Positions 1-8,710 of a stretch of 64,000 nucleotides of DNA are shown here, one piece after another. The stretch covers positions 8,968,001 through 9,032,000 of the forward strand of contig NZ_CP022685.1 of assembly GCF_002556545.1 (NCBI RefSeq), written 5' to 3'. The position numbers and the translations under genes were made by a program. This DNA comes from Streptomyces formicae. Lineage in GTDB: Bacteria; Actinomycetota; Actinomycetes; Streptomycetales; Streptomycetaceae. Below the pieces are notes generated by a model that saw only the letters and a list, made by a program, of their open reading frames with translations, had not been told where the DNA came from and searched no databases. Each line of letters starts with the position of its first letter. Position 1 is the first letter of the stretch.

Positions 1-68
1 GCCACCCGCTGACCGGGCACCAGCCGGAGCGCGAGGGCCTCGGCCGACCCGGCGCGGCCCAGGATTAA
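1..68 (+). CDS. C-terminal tail of an upstream gene (partial at left edge)
   Basis: Reading from base 3, an open frame of 21 codons runs to a TAA at 66-68. Nearly every codon in this frame ends in G or C, as expected for coding DNA here, while the other two forward frames either stop at once or have much weaker third-position bias. The visible peptide begins HPLTGHQPEREG and ends GAAQD. It is too short to assign to a family. Confidence 0.4.
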   Translation, partial: HPLTGHQPEREGLGRPGAAQD

Positions 69-157
69 TCGGTCGCCCGCGCCCGGACTTTCCGGTGCAC
101 TGGAGGGAGCACCGAGTCCAGGACCGATCGATGGCCTTCTTCCGAGAGGGAGCCGTG

Positions 158-1705
158 ATGCCCGGTACCGCTCCGCAGCGGCAGCCTTCCCCCTCCCCGC
201 CCGATCCGGTGGTCCGCACCGCGGGCGGAGCGCTGCGCGGCAGCAGCGAGGGCGGCGTGGCCGTCTTCAGGGGGATCCCGTACGCCGAACCGCCGGTCGG
301 CGCACTGCGGTTCGCCGTACCGAGGGCGGTGCGCGGAGGGGGAGGCACGCGCGACGCGGTCGCGTTCGGGCCGCCTCCGCCGCAGGCAGGGGTGTTCGGG
401 ATGGACGCGCTCGCGCGGGCGTCGGCGGGCGACGACTGGCTGACGGTCAACGTCTGGTCGCCCGACGCGGCTCCCGGCGCGGGGCTGCCCGTCCTCGTGT
501 GGATCCAGGGCGGCGCGTACGTGATCGGCATGTCGGGCCTGCCCGAGTACGACGGCGGCCGCCTGGCGCGCGAGGGCGGCGTCGTCGTGGTGACCTTCAA
601 CTACCGCGTGGGCATCGAGGGTTTCGCCCGTATCGAAGGAGCACCGGACAACCGCGGCCTGCTCGATCAGGTCACCGCGCTGGAGTGGGTCCGTGACCAC
701 ATCCGCGCCTTCGGCGGGGACCCGGACCGGGTCACGGTCTTCGGGCAGTCGGCGGGCGGCGGTTCGATCGCCGCGCTGCTCGCGATGGGGCACGGGGGCG
801 GGCTCTTCCGCGGGGCCGTCGCCCAGAGCGTGCCGGGCACGTTCTTCACGCCGGAGCTCGCCGCGGACATCGCCACCGCCTGCGCGTCCGAGCTGGGGCT
901 CCGGCCCACGACCGGCGACCTGTCGGCCGTGGACCCGGCGACGCTCGCCGCGGCGGGGGACGCGCTCACCGCCAAGCTCGGCCAGTGGGTGGGCCGTTGG
1001 GGCCGACCGGCGTACCGGACGATCCCGTTCGCCCCCGTCGTCGACGGCGACGTCCTGCCCGCCACGCCGTGGCAGGCCCTGGCCGCCGGTGCGGGCCGGG
1101 ACGTCGCGCTGATCGTCGGCCACACGCGCGACGAGCAGCGGCTGTTCACCGTCGTGGAGGGCCTGCTCGGCGAGGTGACCGAGGAGCGGGCGGCGGGCGC
1201 CCTCGATGCCCTGGCGCCGGGGCCGGAGGGTGCGCGACGCTACCGCGCGGCGTTTCCGGCCGCGGGCCCGCAGGAGCTGTACGAACTGGTCAACTCCGAC
1301 TGGCTGTTCCGCATGCCCTCCCTCCATCTCGCGCGGGCCCAGACCGAGGGCGGCGGCCGCGCCCACCTGTTCGAACTGACCTGGCCCGCACCGGGCATGG
1401 ACGGCATCTTCGGCGCCTGCCACGGCCTCGACGTACCGCTCGTCTTCGGCAACCTGGCCCACGGCCAGACCACCGCACTGCTCGGCGAGGCATCCCCGGC
1501 GGCGGAGGAACTCTCGGCGCGCTTCCGCGACGCGTGGACGACGTTCGCCGCCCACGGCGACCCGGGGTGGCCCCCGTACGACACCACCCGGCACCTGACC
1601 CGCCTCTTCGACACCCACCCGGCCGTCACCTCCTACGCGGAGGAGGCATCGCGGCTGCTGTGGCAGGAACACGGCTTCGACGCGCTGCCACTGATCACAT
1701 GCTGA
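158..1705 (+). CDS. Type B carboxylesterase / para-nitrobenzyl esterase family
   Basis: A 515-residue alpha/beta hydrolase predicted to cleave carboxylic ester bonds; the natural substrate cannot be told. The family pattern is clear: an early FRGIPYAEPPVG block, an oxyanion-hole segment QGGAY, the nucleophile elbow FGQSAGGG with the catalytic Ser in GQSAG, and a late HGLDVPLVFGN block carrying the catalytic His. ATG 158 is chosen because GAGAGGGAG lies just before it; GTG 95 and ATG 131 in the same frame have weaker sites. No signal peptide is evident, so it is probably cytoplasmic. It stands alone, 86 bp before the carbamoyltransferase. Confidence 0.88.
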   Translation: MPGTAPQRQPSPSPPDPVVRTAGGALRGSSEGGVAVFRGIPYAEPPVGALRFAVPRAVRGGGGTRDAVAFGPPPPQAGVFGMDALARASAGDDWLTVNVWSPDAAPGAGLPVLVWIQGGAYVIGMSGLPEYDGGRLAREGGVVVVTFNYRVGIEGFARIEGAPDNRGLLDQVTALEWVRDHIRAFGGDPDRVTVFGQSAGGGSIAALLAMGHGGGLFRGAVAQSVPGTFFTPELAADIATACASELGLRPTTGDLSAVDPATLAAAGDALTAKLGQWVGRWGRPAYRTIPFAPVVDGDVLPATPWQALAAGAGRDVALIVGHTRDEQRLFTVVEGLLGEVTEERAAGALDALAPGPEGARRYRAAFPAAGPQELYELVNSDWLFRMPSLHLARAQTEGGGRAHLFELTWPAPGMDGIFGACHGLDVPLVFGNLAHGQTTALLGEASPAAEELSARFRDAWTTFAAHGDPGWPPYDTTRHLTRLFDTHPAVTSYAEEASRLLWQEHGFDALPLITC

Positions 1706-1791
1706 CCACGCGTCACACCTATCCCTGCCGTACCGGCGCCCAGTAGCGTGCTCTTCCGCCGCGACCGTCGTGCTTGGGAGGCTGAGGGCCA

Positions 1792-3588
1792 GTGATCGTG
1801 CTCGGTTACAACGGGTTCACCAGGGGCGCGGAGCTCTTCGGACGGCTCTACGGGGCGACCGGTGTCGGCCGCAACCTCCTGGTGGGGCACGACGCGGCGG
1901 CGGCCCTGGTGATCGACGGCGAGGTGGTCGCCGCAGTCGAGGAGGAGCGGCTCAGCCGGATCAAGAAGACCTCCGACTTCCCGGCACAGGCGATCCGCTG
2001 GTGCCTGGACTCCGCCGGTGTCGACCTCGACCAGGTGGACGTCTTCGCCTTCCCGTGGCGCTTCTCGCCGACCGTGGCCGAGGAGATGATCGCGAAGATA
2101 TGCGACGCCGAACTGCCGGTCGAGGCGAAGTTCGACTCCCTGCGACGCACCGGCGAGCTGTACACCGGCATGCTCAGCAGGGACGCCGTGTACAGCGACT
2201 TCGTGCGGCGCACGGGCCATCCGCTGGACCCCAACAAACTCGCCCTGGTTCCCCACCACCTGGCCCATCTGATGTGCGGCGCCTACCTGGCGGGCGGGGG
2301 CGACGCCGCGTTCCTGGTGAGCGACGGCCGGGCGGAGACCCTGTCGGCCGTCATGGGCGAGCTGCGCGACGGCGTCGTCACGCGCTTCGACGAGGGCACC
2401 GTCGACATGGCGAGCTCGCTCGGTGTGGCCTACGGCAGGATCACCCGCTACCTGGGCTTCGTGCCGAACAACGACGAGTACAAGGTGATGGGCCTCGCCG
2501 CGTACGGCCCGCCGCCCCAGCACAACCCGTTGCTCGAACGCGTCGTGCGGCTGCACGAGGACGGCTCGTACACGATCTCCGTGCCCCCGGACGTCCAGGA
2601 GTACTGCGCCCTGTTCGACGGCATCTTCGGCGGCGACAGCGAGAAGCGCGAGGAGTTCGACTTCCGCGTCAAGGTCGCGGGGCTGGCCCAGCACATGGTC
2701 GAGGCCGTCACCGCCCATCAGCTGCGGGCGCTGAGTGCGGCCTCGGGCCTGGACACCTTGCTCTTCGAGGGCGGCCTCGCGCTCAACTGCGTGGCCAATA
2801 CGAAGATGCTGGAGAGGTCGTCGTTCACCGACATGGAGGTGAGCTTCGGTGCCAGCGACCCGGGCGTCGCCATCGGCGCCGCGGTGTACGCGGCGGGCCT
2901 CAGGAACCGCCCCGCCGACGCCGTCACCACCCCCTACCTCGGGCCCTCGTACGACGAAGGCCGCATCCTCGACGCCCTGGAGGCGTACGCCGACCGCGTC
3001 GAGTGGCAGCGGGAGCCCGACGCCGCGGCCGTCGCCGAGCGGACGGCGGAACTGCTCGCGGAGAAGAACGTCGTGGGCTGGTTCCAGGGCCGCGCCGAGT
3101 TCGGGCCGCGCGCCCTGGGCAGCCGCAGCATCCTCGCCAACCCGGCCTTCCCCGACATCAAGGACATCATCAACCTCCGGGTCAAACACCGGGAGCCGTT
3201 CCGCCCGTTCGCGCCCGTCGTCCTGGAGTCCGAGGCCCCGCGCGTCTTCGAGATGGGCAAGAAGACCTCGTCCCCGTACATGACGTTCGTCTTCCCGGTG
3301 CGCAAGGAGTACCAGGAGCGCATCCCCGGTGCCTGCCACGTCGACGGCACGGCGCGCGTCCAGACGGTCGACGCGCGCCAGAACCCCGAACTCGCCGCGC
3401 TGCTCGGCGCCTTCACGGCCCTGACGGACGTGCCCTGCCTCCTCAACACCTCCTTCAACGTGGCGGGCGAGCCCATCGTCTGCTCACCGAGGGACGCGCT
3501 GGACTGCTTCCTCGCGACCGAGATCGACCACCTGGTCATCGACCGGTACGTGGTCACCAAGCGAGGGGGCGCGGGTACGATCGCTTGA
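1792..3588 (+). CDS. O-carbamoyltransferase, NodU/CmcH/TobZ family
   Basis: A 598-residue carbamoyltransferase, the usual length for the family. Known members (NodU, CmcH, NovN, TobZ) transfer carbamoyl from carbamoyl phosphate to a hydroxyl through a carbamoyl-adenylate. The N-terminal Kae1-like half shows the GHDAAAALVIDG motif, a VEEERLSRIKK block and the metal-binding HHLAH (about residue 154). The C-terminal half has the family block GRAEFGPRALGSRSILANP and LNTSFNVAGEPIV. GTG 1792 follows GGGAGGCTGAGG. The stop is 2 bp before the FGE-like gene, so the two are almost certainly co-transcribed. No antibiotic or Nod-factor cluster is visible nearby, so the acceptor is unknown. Confidence 0.9.
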   Translation: MIVLGYNGFTRGAELFGRLYGATGVGRNLLVGHDAAAALVIDGEVVAAVEEERLSRIKKTSDFPAQAIRWCLDSAGVDLDQVDVFAFPWRFSPTVAEEMIAKICDAELPVEAKFDSLRRTGELYTGMLSRDAVYSDFVRRTGHPLDPNKLALVPHHLAHLMCGAYLAGGGDAAFLVSDGRAETLSAVMGELRDGVVTRFDEGTVDMASSLGVAYGRITRYLGFVPNNDEYKVMGLAAYGPPPQHNPLLERVVRLHEDGSYTISVPPDVQEYCALFDGIFGGDSEKREEFDFRVKVAGLAQHMVEAVTAHQLRALSAASGLDTLLFEGGLALNCVANTKMLERSSFTDMEVSFGASDPGVAIGAAVYAAGLRNRPADAVTTPYLGPSYDEGRILDALEAYADRVEWQREPDAAAVAERTAELLAEKNVVGWFQGRAEFGPRALGSRSILANPAFPDIKDIINLRVKHREPFRPFAPVVLESEAPRVFEMGKKTSSPYMTFVFPVRKEYQERIPGACHVDGTARVQTVDARQNPELAALLGAFTALTDVPCLLNTSFNVAGEPIVCSPRDALDCFLATEIDHLVIDRYVVTKRGGAGTIA

Positions 3589-3590
3589 TC

Positions 3591-4280
3591 ATGGAAAACA
3601 GCGCGCCGAGAGAGACGACCGCGGTGACGGCCACGGTGATGACGGCGGTGCCAGGCGGACAGGTCACACTGTCCGACCGGCGTACCCGACGCAGCTGGAC
3701 GGTCGACGTGGAGCCTTGTCGACTCGGTACGTTCCCGGTCACCCGGGCCCTGTACGCAGAGGTCGGCGGCGTCCCGGTGCCGGACCACGCGGAGCGGCCG
3801 GTGGAGAGCGTCTCCTGGTGGGACGCCGTCCGCTTCTGCAACGCGTTGTCGCTGCGCGACGGTTTCGGGCCCGCCTACCGCATCGGCACCGAAGGCGAGG
3901 GCGTCACCTGGGACGTCTCCGCCGACGGCTACCGGCTGCCCACGGAGGCCGAGTGGGAGCACGCCTGCCGGGCAGGTACGAGCGGACCGCGCTACGGCCC
4001 GCTCGACGAGATCGCCTGGTACCGCGACACCTCGGGGGAGCGGGCCCACGCCGTGGGCGGCAGGCTGCCCAACCCGTGGGGCCTGCACGACATGCTCGGC
4101 AACGTCTGGGAGTGGTGCTGGGACGTTTACGACGCCGAGGTCTACGGCTCGTACCGGGTGCTGCGCGGCGGTGGATGGTTCGACGAGCAGTGGAGCTGCC
4201 GCGCCTCCGTACGCCGCCGCAGCCACCCCACCTTCCAGGTCGACGACGTGGGTTTCCGGCTCGCCCGCTCCGGCGCATGA
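3591..4280 (+). CDS. Formylglycine-generating-enzyme-like (SUMF1/EgtB-type) protein
   Basis: A 229-residue protein with one FGE-sulfatase (C-type-lectin-like) domain. Typical blocks are visible: PVESVSWWDAVRFCNALS, RLPTEAEWEHACRAG, NPWGLHDMLGNVWEWCWD and the closing VLRGGGWF ... GFRLARS. True FGE oxidises a sulfatase cysteine using two copper-binding cysteines near the C-terminus. Here the first position appears to be replaced (GGGWFDEQ) and only one Cys remains (SCRASVRR), so ordinary FGE activity is doubtful. It is short and starts only 2 bp after the carbamoyltransferase, implying a shared role such as recognising or modifying the same acceptor. ATG 3591 is the first start after the upstream stop. 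Confidence 0.85.
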   Translation: MENSAPRETTAVTATVMTAVPGGQVTLSDRRTRRSWTVDVEPCRLGTFPVTRALYAEVGGVPVPDHAERPVESVSWWDAVRFCNALSLRDGFGPAYRIGTEGEGVTWDVSADGYRLPTEAEWEHACRAGTSGPRYGPLDEIAWYRDTSGERAHAVGGRLPNPWGLHDMLGNVWEWCWDVYDAEVYGSYRVLRGGGWFDEQWSCRASVRRRSHPTFQVDDVGFRLARSGA

Positions 4281-4285
4281 CCTGA

Positions 4286-4321
4286 GGGCACTCAGTCGAA
4301 GGGCACTCAGTCGAAGGGCAC
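4286..4321. repeat. 15-bp tandem repeat at a convergent gene end
   Basis: GGGCACTCAGTCGAA occurs twice head to tail (4286-4300, 4301-4315), followed by a partial third copy (GGGCAC). The stop codon of the minus-strand reductase lies in the second copy, and the first copy holds the same trinucleotide, so a one-unit slip would leave the protein end little changed. Confidence 0.85.
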
Positions 4322-5587
4322 GGCCGCTCCTCTCCGTCGAGCCGCGAGGTGCTTTTTGAGGGTGAATCCCGGAGCGGACGCCTCGCCAGGTCCCAACGGC
4401 ACGCGCTCGGAGAGGAGTCGGCGGGCCGCCAGGTGGTCGCCGGTGCGGTTGACCGACTCGACCGCGCTCAGCTCGTCCCCGTCGAAGAGGAGTACCGAGA
4501 ACGCGTCGGGGCCCTCGCCGAGCACCACCTCGGCGTCGTGCCGCTCGTCAACTCCCGCGATCCGCAAGGTCGTCGAGAACTGATCGCTCCAGAACCAGGG
4601 CAGTTCGTCGTACGTGCGGGACGACGGCGCCCCGGTCAGCCGCTCGGCGACGAGCCGGGCGTGGCCGACGGCGTTCTGCACCGATTCGAGCCGCAGCCGG
4701 TTCCCGGAACGCACCTGAGGGAACGCCGCGCAGTCCCCGACGGCCGAGATGCGCGGATCGTCGGTCAGGAGCCGGGAGTCCACGGCGATGCCGCCGTCCA
4801 CCACGAGCCCCGCGGCGGCGGCCAGTTCGGTGTTCGGGGTGACGCCGACGCCGGTCAGGACCAGGTCGGCGGGGAGCGGTCGGCCGTCGGTGAGCTCCAC
4901 CTCCGACACGCCCCCGCGGCCGTTGCCGTGCACCGCCGCGACCCCGTGGCCGCACAGCAACCGGGTGCCCGCGTCGCGGTGCAGCCGGGCGAAGTACGCG
5001 GCGGTGCGGGCGGACGCGGCCCGCGCGAGCGGCCGGTCGCACGCCTCGACGACCGTCACCTCGCACCCCGATTCCCGTGCCACCGAGGCGAATTCGAGCC
5101 CGATGAACCCCGCGCCCACCACGACCGCGCGCCGTGCGGCGCCGAGCGACTGCCGCAGCGCGGCGGCATCCCGCGCGGTGCGCAAGGTGTGCACGCCGCG
5201 CAGCCCGGAGCCCGGCACGCCGAGGGTGCGCGGCCGCGCCCCGGTGGCCAGCACGAGATGGTCGTACGCGTACGCGGAGCCGTCGGCGAGTCGGACCGTG
5301 CGCGCGGCCCGGTCGAGGGCTGTCACGGTGCCCGCGACCAGGTCGATGTCCTGGCGCACGTAGTAGGTGGCGGGCCGCAGCCACAACGGGGCGCCGCCCT
5401 CCAGGTAGGTGTCGTCCTTGAGGAACGCCTTGGACAGGGGCGGGCGTTCGTAGGGGAGGGCGTCCTCGGCGCTGATGAGGGTGATGCGCCCCGTGTGGCC
5501 GTACTCGCGAAGCGACGCCGCGGTCTGGAAGCCGCCCTGTCCCGCGCCGACGATGACGACGGACGCGGGCGGCGTGCCGGGTGCCAT
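4307..5587 (-). CDS. FAD-dependent ferredoxin reductase
   Basis: A 426-residue flavoprotein of the putidaredoxin/rubredoxin/BphA4-type ferredoxin reductase family, passing electrons from NAD(P)H to a [2Fe-2S] ferredoxin. The FAD-binding fingerprint VIVGAGQGGFQTAASLRE is at the N-terminus. A second dinucleotide fold (VVVGAGFIGLEFAS) lies near residue 150, an ATGARPR block sits between them, and the FAD-contacting AVGDCAAF lies near residue 285. The start codon overlaps the ferredoxin stop (TGATG at 5585-5589), which implies translational coupling and identifies the partner. No P450 or Rieske oxygenase is adjacent, so the terminal acceptor is elsewhere. Confidence 0.9.
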   Translation of the reverse strand: MAPGTPPASVVIVGAGQGGFQTAASLREYGHTGRITLISAEDALPYERPPLSKAFLKDDTYLEGGAPLWLRPATYYVRQDIDLVAGTVTALDRAARTVRLADGSAYAYDHLVLATGARPRTLGVPGSGLRGVHTLRTARDAAALRQSLGAARRAVVVGAGFIGLEFASVARESGCEVTVVEACDRPLARAASARTAAYFARLHRDAGTRLLCGHGVAAVHGNGRGGVSEVELTDGRPLPADLVLTGVGVTPNTELAAAAGLVVDGGIAVDSRLLTDDPRISAVGDCAAFPQVRSGNRLRLESVQNAVGHARLVAERLTGAPSSRTYDELPWFWSDQFSTTLRIAGVDERHDAEVVLGEGPDAFSVLLFDGDELSAVESVNRTGDHLAARRLLSERVPLGPGEASAPGFTLKKHLAARRRGAAVPFD

Positions 5588-5910
5588 CAGTTCTGCCGTT
5601 CCGGGAGGTGGACGATCAGGCCGTCCAGGTCCTCGGTCACCGTGAGCTGGCAGCTCAGGCGGCTGGTGTCCCGGCGCGGCGACGCGGTGAAGTCGAGCAT
5701 GTGGTCCTCGTCGGGCCGGGCGGCGTCCAGTCGGTCGGCGCTCGCCTCGTCCACGTAGACGTGGCAGGTGGCGCACTGCGCGTTGCCGCCGCACTGGGCG
5801 ACGATGCCGTCGACGTCGTTGAAGACGGCGCCGCGCATGACGCTCGTGCCGACGGGCACTTCGATGGTCCGCGCGGTCTCGTCGACGGACACGTAGGTGA
5901 TTTTGGGCAT
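5587..5910 (-). CDS. [2Fe-2S] ferredoxin, adrenodoxin/putidaredoxin type
   Basis: A 107-residue ferredoxin. The cluster ligands are Cys40, Cys46, Cys49 and Cys87 (C-x5-C-x2-C-x37-C), the vertebrate/bacterial hydroxylase type, and the length is normal. It should carry single electrons from the reductase encoded immediately downstream to an oxygenase. GAGGAG sits about 7 nt before ATG 5910. The gene is preceded on the same strand by a LysR regulator, with a 295-bp gap large enough for its own promoter. Confidence 0.93.
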   Translation of the reverse strand: MPKITYVSVDETARTIEVPVGTSVMRGAVFNDVDGIVAQCGGNAQCATCHVYVDEASADRLDAARPDEDHMLDFTASPRRDTSRLSCQLTVTEDLDGLIVHLPERQN

Positions 5911-6205
5911 GAGGGAACTCCTCGACGGCGTCCGGGCGGCGGCGCGCGGGGCCCGGGAAGGGCGGCAGGGCGCACCGGGGCGGGGACGGCCGGGCAGATG
6001 GTGGTGTGGAGCGTGGGAACGAGTGGCCGGTGGCCGATGGTGGACGGCTTGCGGGGGACGCGACACCCCTGCCGACTCGCGGCCGCGCACCGGCCGTCGG
6101 GACACGCGACGTCCTGGACCGGAGCTGTGGCAGCGCGTTGGAACGTACCAAAAGAGTTTCCCGCGCGCCAGCACGGGTCCGGCGAGTGCTCACGGGTCCT
6201 GGGTG
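5911..6205 (-). other. Leader/promoter region of the ferredoxin-reductase pair
   Basis: These 295 bp separate the LysR stop from the ferredoxin start. No credible ORF is seen. A comparatively A/T-rich patch around 6145-6165 is the most likely promoter zone for the ferredoxin transcript. No clear inverted repeat typical of a LysR site could be fixed by eye. Confidence 0.4.
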
Positions 6206-7135
6206 TCAGGCCGGATGCGGGGCGCCTTCGTGGCGGGGGACGGGCAGGCGGTGTGTCATCAGCGGCCTGCTGGTGATGAACTCCCTTAGCTTCACGGCCG
6301 CTTCGGACAGATAGGTGTCGCGGTTCCACACCAGGCTGAGGACCCGGCTGCAGTCGGGCGCGTCGACGTGCACCCAGGCGACCGGCACACGTGTCTCGGT
6401 CCCGGCCTGGCGGGAGATCGCCGGGATCAGACCGATGCCGAGGCCCGCGCTGATCATGTTCTGGCTGGCAGCCGGTTCGTTGCCCTCGCAGGAGAGCAGC
6501 GGTGTGAGCCTCTCGGCTTCGAACAGCCGGTCGAGGAGCGCTCGTTGCCAGTGTCCCCGCCGCGTACTGACGAACGGCTCGTCGGCGATCTCGCGGATCG
6601 TCACGCTCTCCCGCCCGTCGAGCCAGTGCCCGTACGGCACCGCGAGCAGCACCTCCTCGCGGGCGAGCTCGATCGAGTCCAGGTTCGCGCCGTTCAGCGG
6701 CTGTGACGCCACGCAGAAGTCGACCTCGCCCGCGCGCAGTTGACGGTCCATCTCCTCGGCGTTCGACTGGTAGAGGCGCACGTCGGCCCGGGGGTAGGTG
6801 GCCCGGAAGCTGCCGAGCAGAGGGCTGACCGTCAGGAGGGTCTCGGAGGCGACGCTGACGCGGCCGAGACCCGTGTCGCGGGCGTCGGCCAGGGCCCTTC
6901 GGCCGTCGTCGAGTTCGCTCAGGGCGCGCTCGACGTGACGCAGGAAGATCGTGCCGTACTGGTTGAGCCGGATGCGGCGGCCCTGCCGGTCGAAGAGCGG
7001 GGTGCCGAGATCGGCCTCCAGGCGCGCGATGGTGCGGCTCAGCGACGGCTGGGCGACGCGCAGCTCCTCGGCGGCACGGCTGATGTGCTCGTAACGGGCC
7101 ACTGCCTGGAAGTAGCGCAACTGCAGAAGATCCAC
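6206..7135 (-). CDS. LysR-family transcriptional regulator
   Basis: A 309-residue LysR-type regulator of normal length. The N-terminal winged helix-turn-helix is clear (LLQLRYFQAVARYEHISRAA, then AQPSLSRTIARLEADLGTPL), followed by the periplasmic-binding-protein-like effector domain from about residue 90 to 290. GTG 7135 is preceded by GAAGGTGG. It lies upstream of, and parallel to, the ferredoxin-reductase pair and divergent from cydA, so either could be the target. The ligand is unknown. Confidence 0.9.
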   Translation of the reverse strand: MDLLQLRYFQAVARYEHISRAAEELRVAQPSLSRTIARLEADLGTPLFDRQGRRIRLNQYGTIFLRHVERALSELDDGRRALADARDTGLGRVSVASETLLTVSPLLGSFRATYPRADVRLYQSNAEEMDRQLRAGEVDFCVASQPLNGANLDSIELAREEVLLAVPYGHWLDGRESVTIREIADEPFVSTRRGHWQRALLDRLFEAERLTPLLSCEGNEPAASQNMISAGLGIGLIPAISRQAGTETRVPVAWVHVDAPDCSRVLSLVWNRDTYLSEAAVKLREFITSRPLMTHRLPVPRHEGAPHPA

Positions 7136-7293
7136 GGTCCACCTTCACTTATGCCTTCCGGGGCATCTTCACATGGCTGAACCGGTCTTGGAAATGCATC
7201 AGCGGTTCTCTCTACGGTCGTCGTCGAGGCCACCGCACAGGTGAGGGGTAGCGGCCGAGCCCATCACCTGCACACGCGAAGCGGCAGCCTCGT

Positions 7294-7321
7294 CCGACTT
7301 CCGACTTCCGACTTCCGACTT
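7294..7321. repeat. Four perfect tandem copies of CCGACTT in the cydA leader
   Basis: The heptamer CCGACTT is repeated exactly four times without interruption (7294, 7301, 7308, 7315), ending about 50 bp before the cydA ATG. It sits in the divergent LysR-cydA region. It could be a slippage-prone simple repeat or an array of regulator half-sites. Confidence 0.9.
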
Positions 7322-7372
7322 TTGACCCCGACCTCCGCCCCCTCCGCCCCCGATTCCCAGGAAGGTCGCACC

Positions 7373-8644
7373 ATGAGCGCTGCGGATCTGGCCCGACTCC
7401 AGTTCGCGGCCACGACCGGCATCCACTGGCTGTTCGTGATCCTCACCATGGGGCTCGTCCCCCTGGTGGCGATCATGCACACCAGGGCCGCGTTCACCCG
7501 TGATCCCGCCAAGAGAGCTGTCCGGGAGCGCATGACCCGCTTCTGGGGTCAGCTCTACGTCATCAACTACGCGGTCGGCATCGTCACCGGCCTCGTCATG
7601 GAGTTCCAGTTCGGCCTGAGCTGGAGCGGCCTGAGCAAGTTCGCGGGCAACGTCTTCGGCGCGCCTCTGGCACTCGAAACCCTCATCGCCTTCTTCGCCG
7701 AGTCCACCTTCCTCGGCATGTGGATCTTCGGCTGGGGCCGTCTGCGCCGAGGCGTGCACGTCACGCTCATCTGGCTGGTGGCCCTGACCGCGTACGCCTC
7801 CGGGTACTGGATCATGGTCGCCAACGGCTTCATGCAGCACCCCGTCGGCTACGAAGTGCGCGACGGAGCCGCCTACTTGACCGACTTCGGCGCGCTGCTC
7901 ACCAACTCCAGCGCTCTGGTCGCGCTCTTCCACATCGCGCTCGCCGCGCTGACGACGGGCGGTGTCTTCATCGCCGGGATCAGCGCCTGGCACTTCCTGA
8001 AGGGCACCGAGGAGACCGAGCTGTTCCGGGGATCCCTGCGTCTGGGGCTCTGGGTGTCCACGATCGCTTCCTTCTTCGTCGTCATCGTCGGCGAGATGCA
8101 GCGGCCCGTGATCGAGCGGACCCAGCCGATGAAGCACGCGGTCCTGGAGAACAGCGGCGTCGCCGAGCTACAGGCGCGGCTGGTCGCGGAACACGGCCCG
8201 GGCGACTACGTGCCCTGGCAGGACACCGTCCGGATCTCGATGGACGTCATGACGATCATCGGCAACACGGTCTCCACCATCACGTTCATCGCTCTCGTCC
8301 TGCTGTGGAAGGACCGGCTGATGCGCTGGCGCTGGGCCTCCTGGGTCCTGGTGGCGACGATCCCGTTCCCCTTCGTCGCGTCCGCGGGCGGCTGGGTCGT
8401 GCGTGAGGTCGGGCGCCAACCCTGGCTCGTCTACGGCGAGTTGACGGTGGAAGACGCGCTCTCCCAGGTCGGCACGGCCGCGTTCGCGGTGTCCTGCGCC
8501 GTGTTCATCGCCATCTTCCTCGCGCTGGCCGTGACGAACTGGACCTTGATCACACGCTTCGCCCGCCGCGGCCCCGAGGCGACCCAGCTCGGCGCCACCG
8601 AACCGCTCCCCGACGGCGAGAAGCAGCCGCTCCCGGCCTTCTGA
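7373..8644 (+). CDS. cydA: Cytochrome bd quinol oxidase subunit I
   Basis: A 423-residue integral membrane subunit that oxidises quinol and reduces O2 to water, giving high oxygen affinity. His18 (TTGIHW) is the haem b595/d-side ligand and His187 (ALFHIAL) the haem b558 ligand. Glu102 and Glu110 match the conserved proton-path glutamates, and the GWVVREVGRQPW signature is present. At 423 residues it is shorter than the about 520 of E. coli CydA, consistent with the short Q-loop type. ATG 7373 lies behind GGAAGG; upstream in-frame codons have no such site. It is the first gene of cydABDC. Confidence 0.96.
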   Translation: MSAADLARLQFAATTGIHWLFVILTMGLVPLVAIMHTRAAFTRDPAKRAVRERMTRFWGQLYVINYAVGIVTGLVMEFQFGLSWSGLSKFAGNVFGAPLALETLIAFFAESTFLGMWIFGWGRLRRGVHVTLIWLVALTAYASGYWIMVANGFMQHPVGYEVRDGAAYLTDFGALLTNSSALVALFHIALAALTTGGVFIAGISAWHFLKGTEETELFRGSLRLGLWVSTIASFFVVIVGEMQRPVIERTQPMKHAVLENSGVAELQARLVAEHGPGDYVPWQDTVRISMDVMTIIGNTVSTITFIALVLLWKDRLMRWRWASWVLVATIPFPFVASAGGWVVREVGRQPWLVYGELTVEDALSQVGTAAFAVSCAVFIAIFLALAVTNWTLITRFARRGPEATQLGATEPLPDGEKQPLPAF

Positions 8645-8710
8645 ACCGCCGCGGGCCCATGCCCGCGCGGATGAACTCCCCCCGTCACGTGTCACGGAAA
8701 GTTGAACGAG

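Noticed and set aside
65..1672. A 535-codon minus-strand frame opposite the carboxylesterase
   Set aside because: The plus-strand esterase has all catalytic motifs; the opposite frame is low-complexity.
1806..1819. TACAACGGGTTCAC, a near match to the KstR consensus
   Set aside because: The last fixed base is C rather than A and it lies inside the carbamoyltransferase coding sequence.
7136..7372. Possible Rex (redox) operator before cydA
   Set aside because: TTCACATGGCTGAA near 7169 lacks the symmetric TGTGAA...TTCACA arms expected; no convincing site was found.
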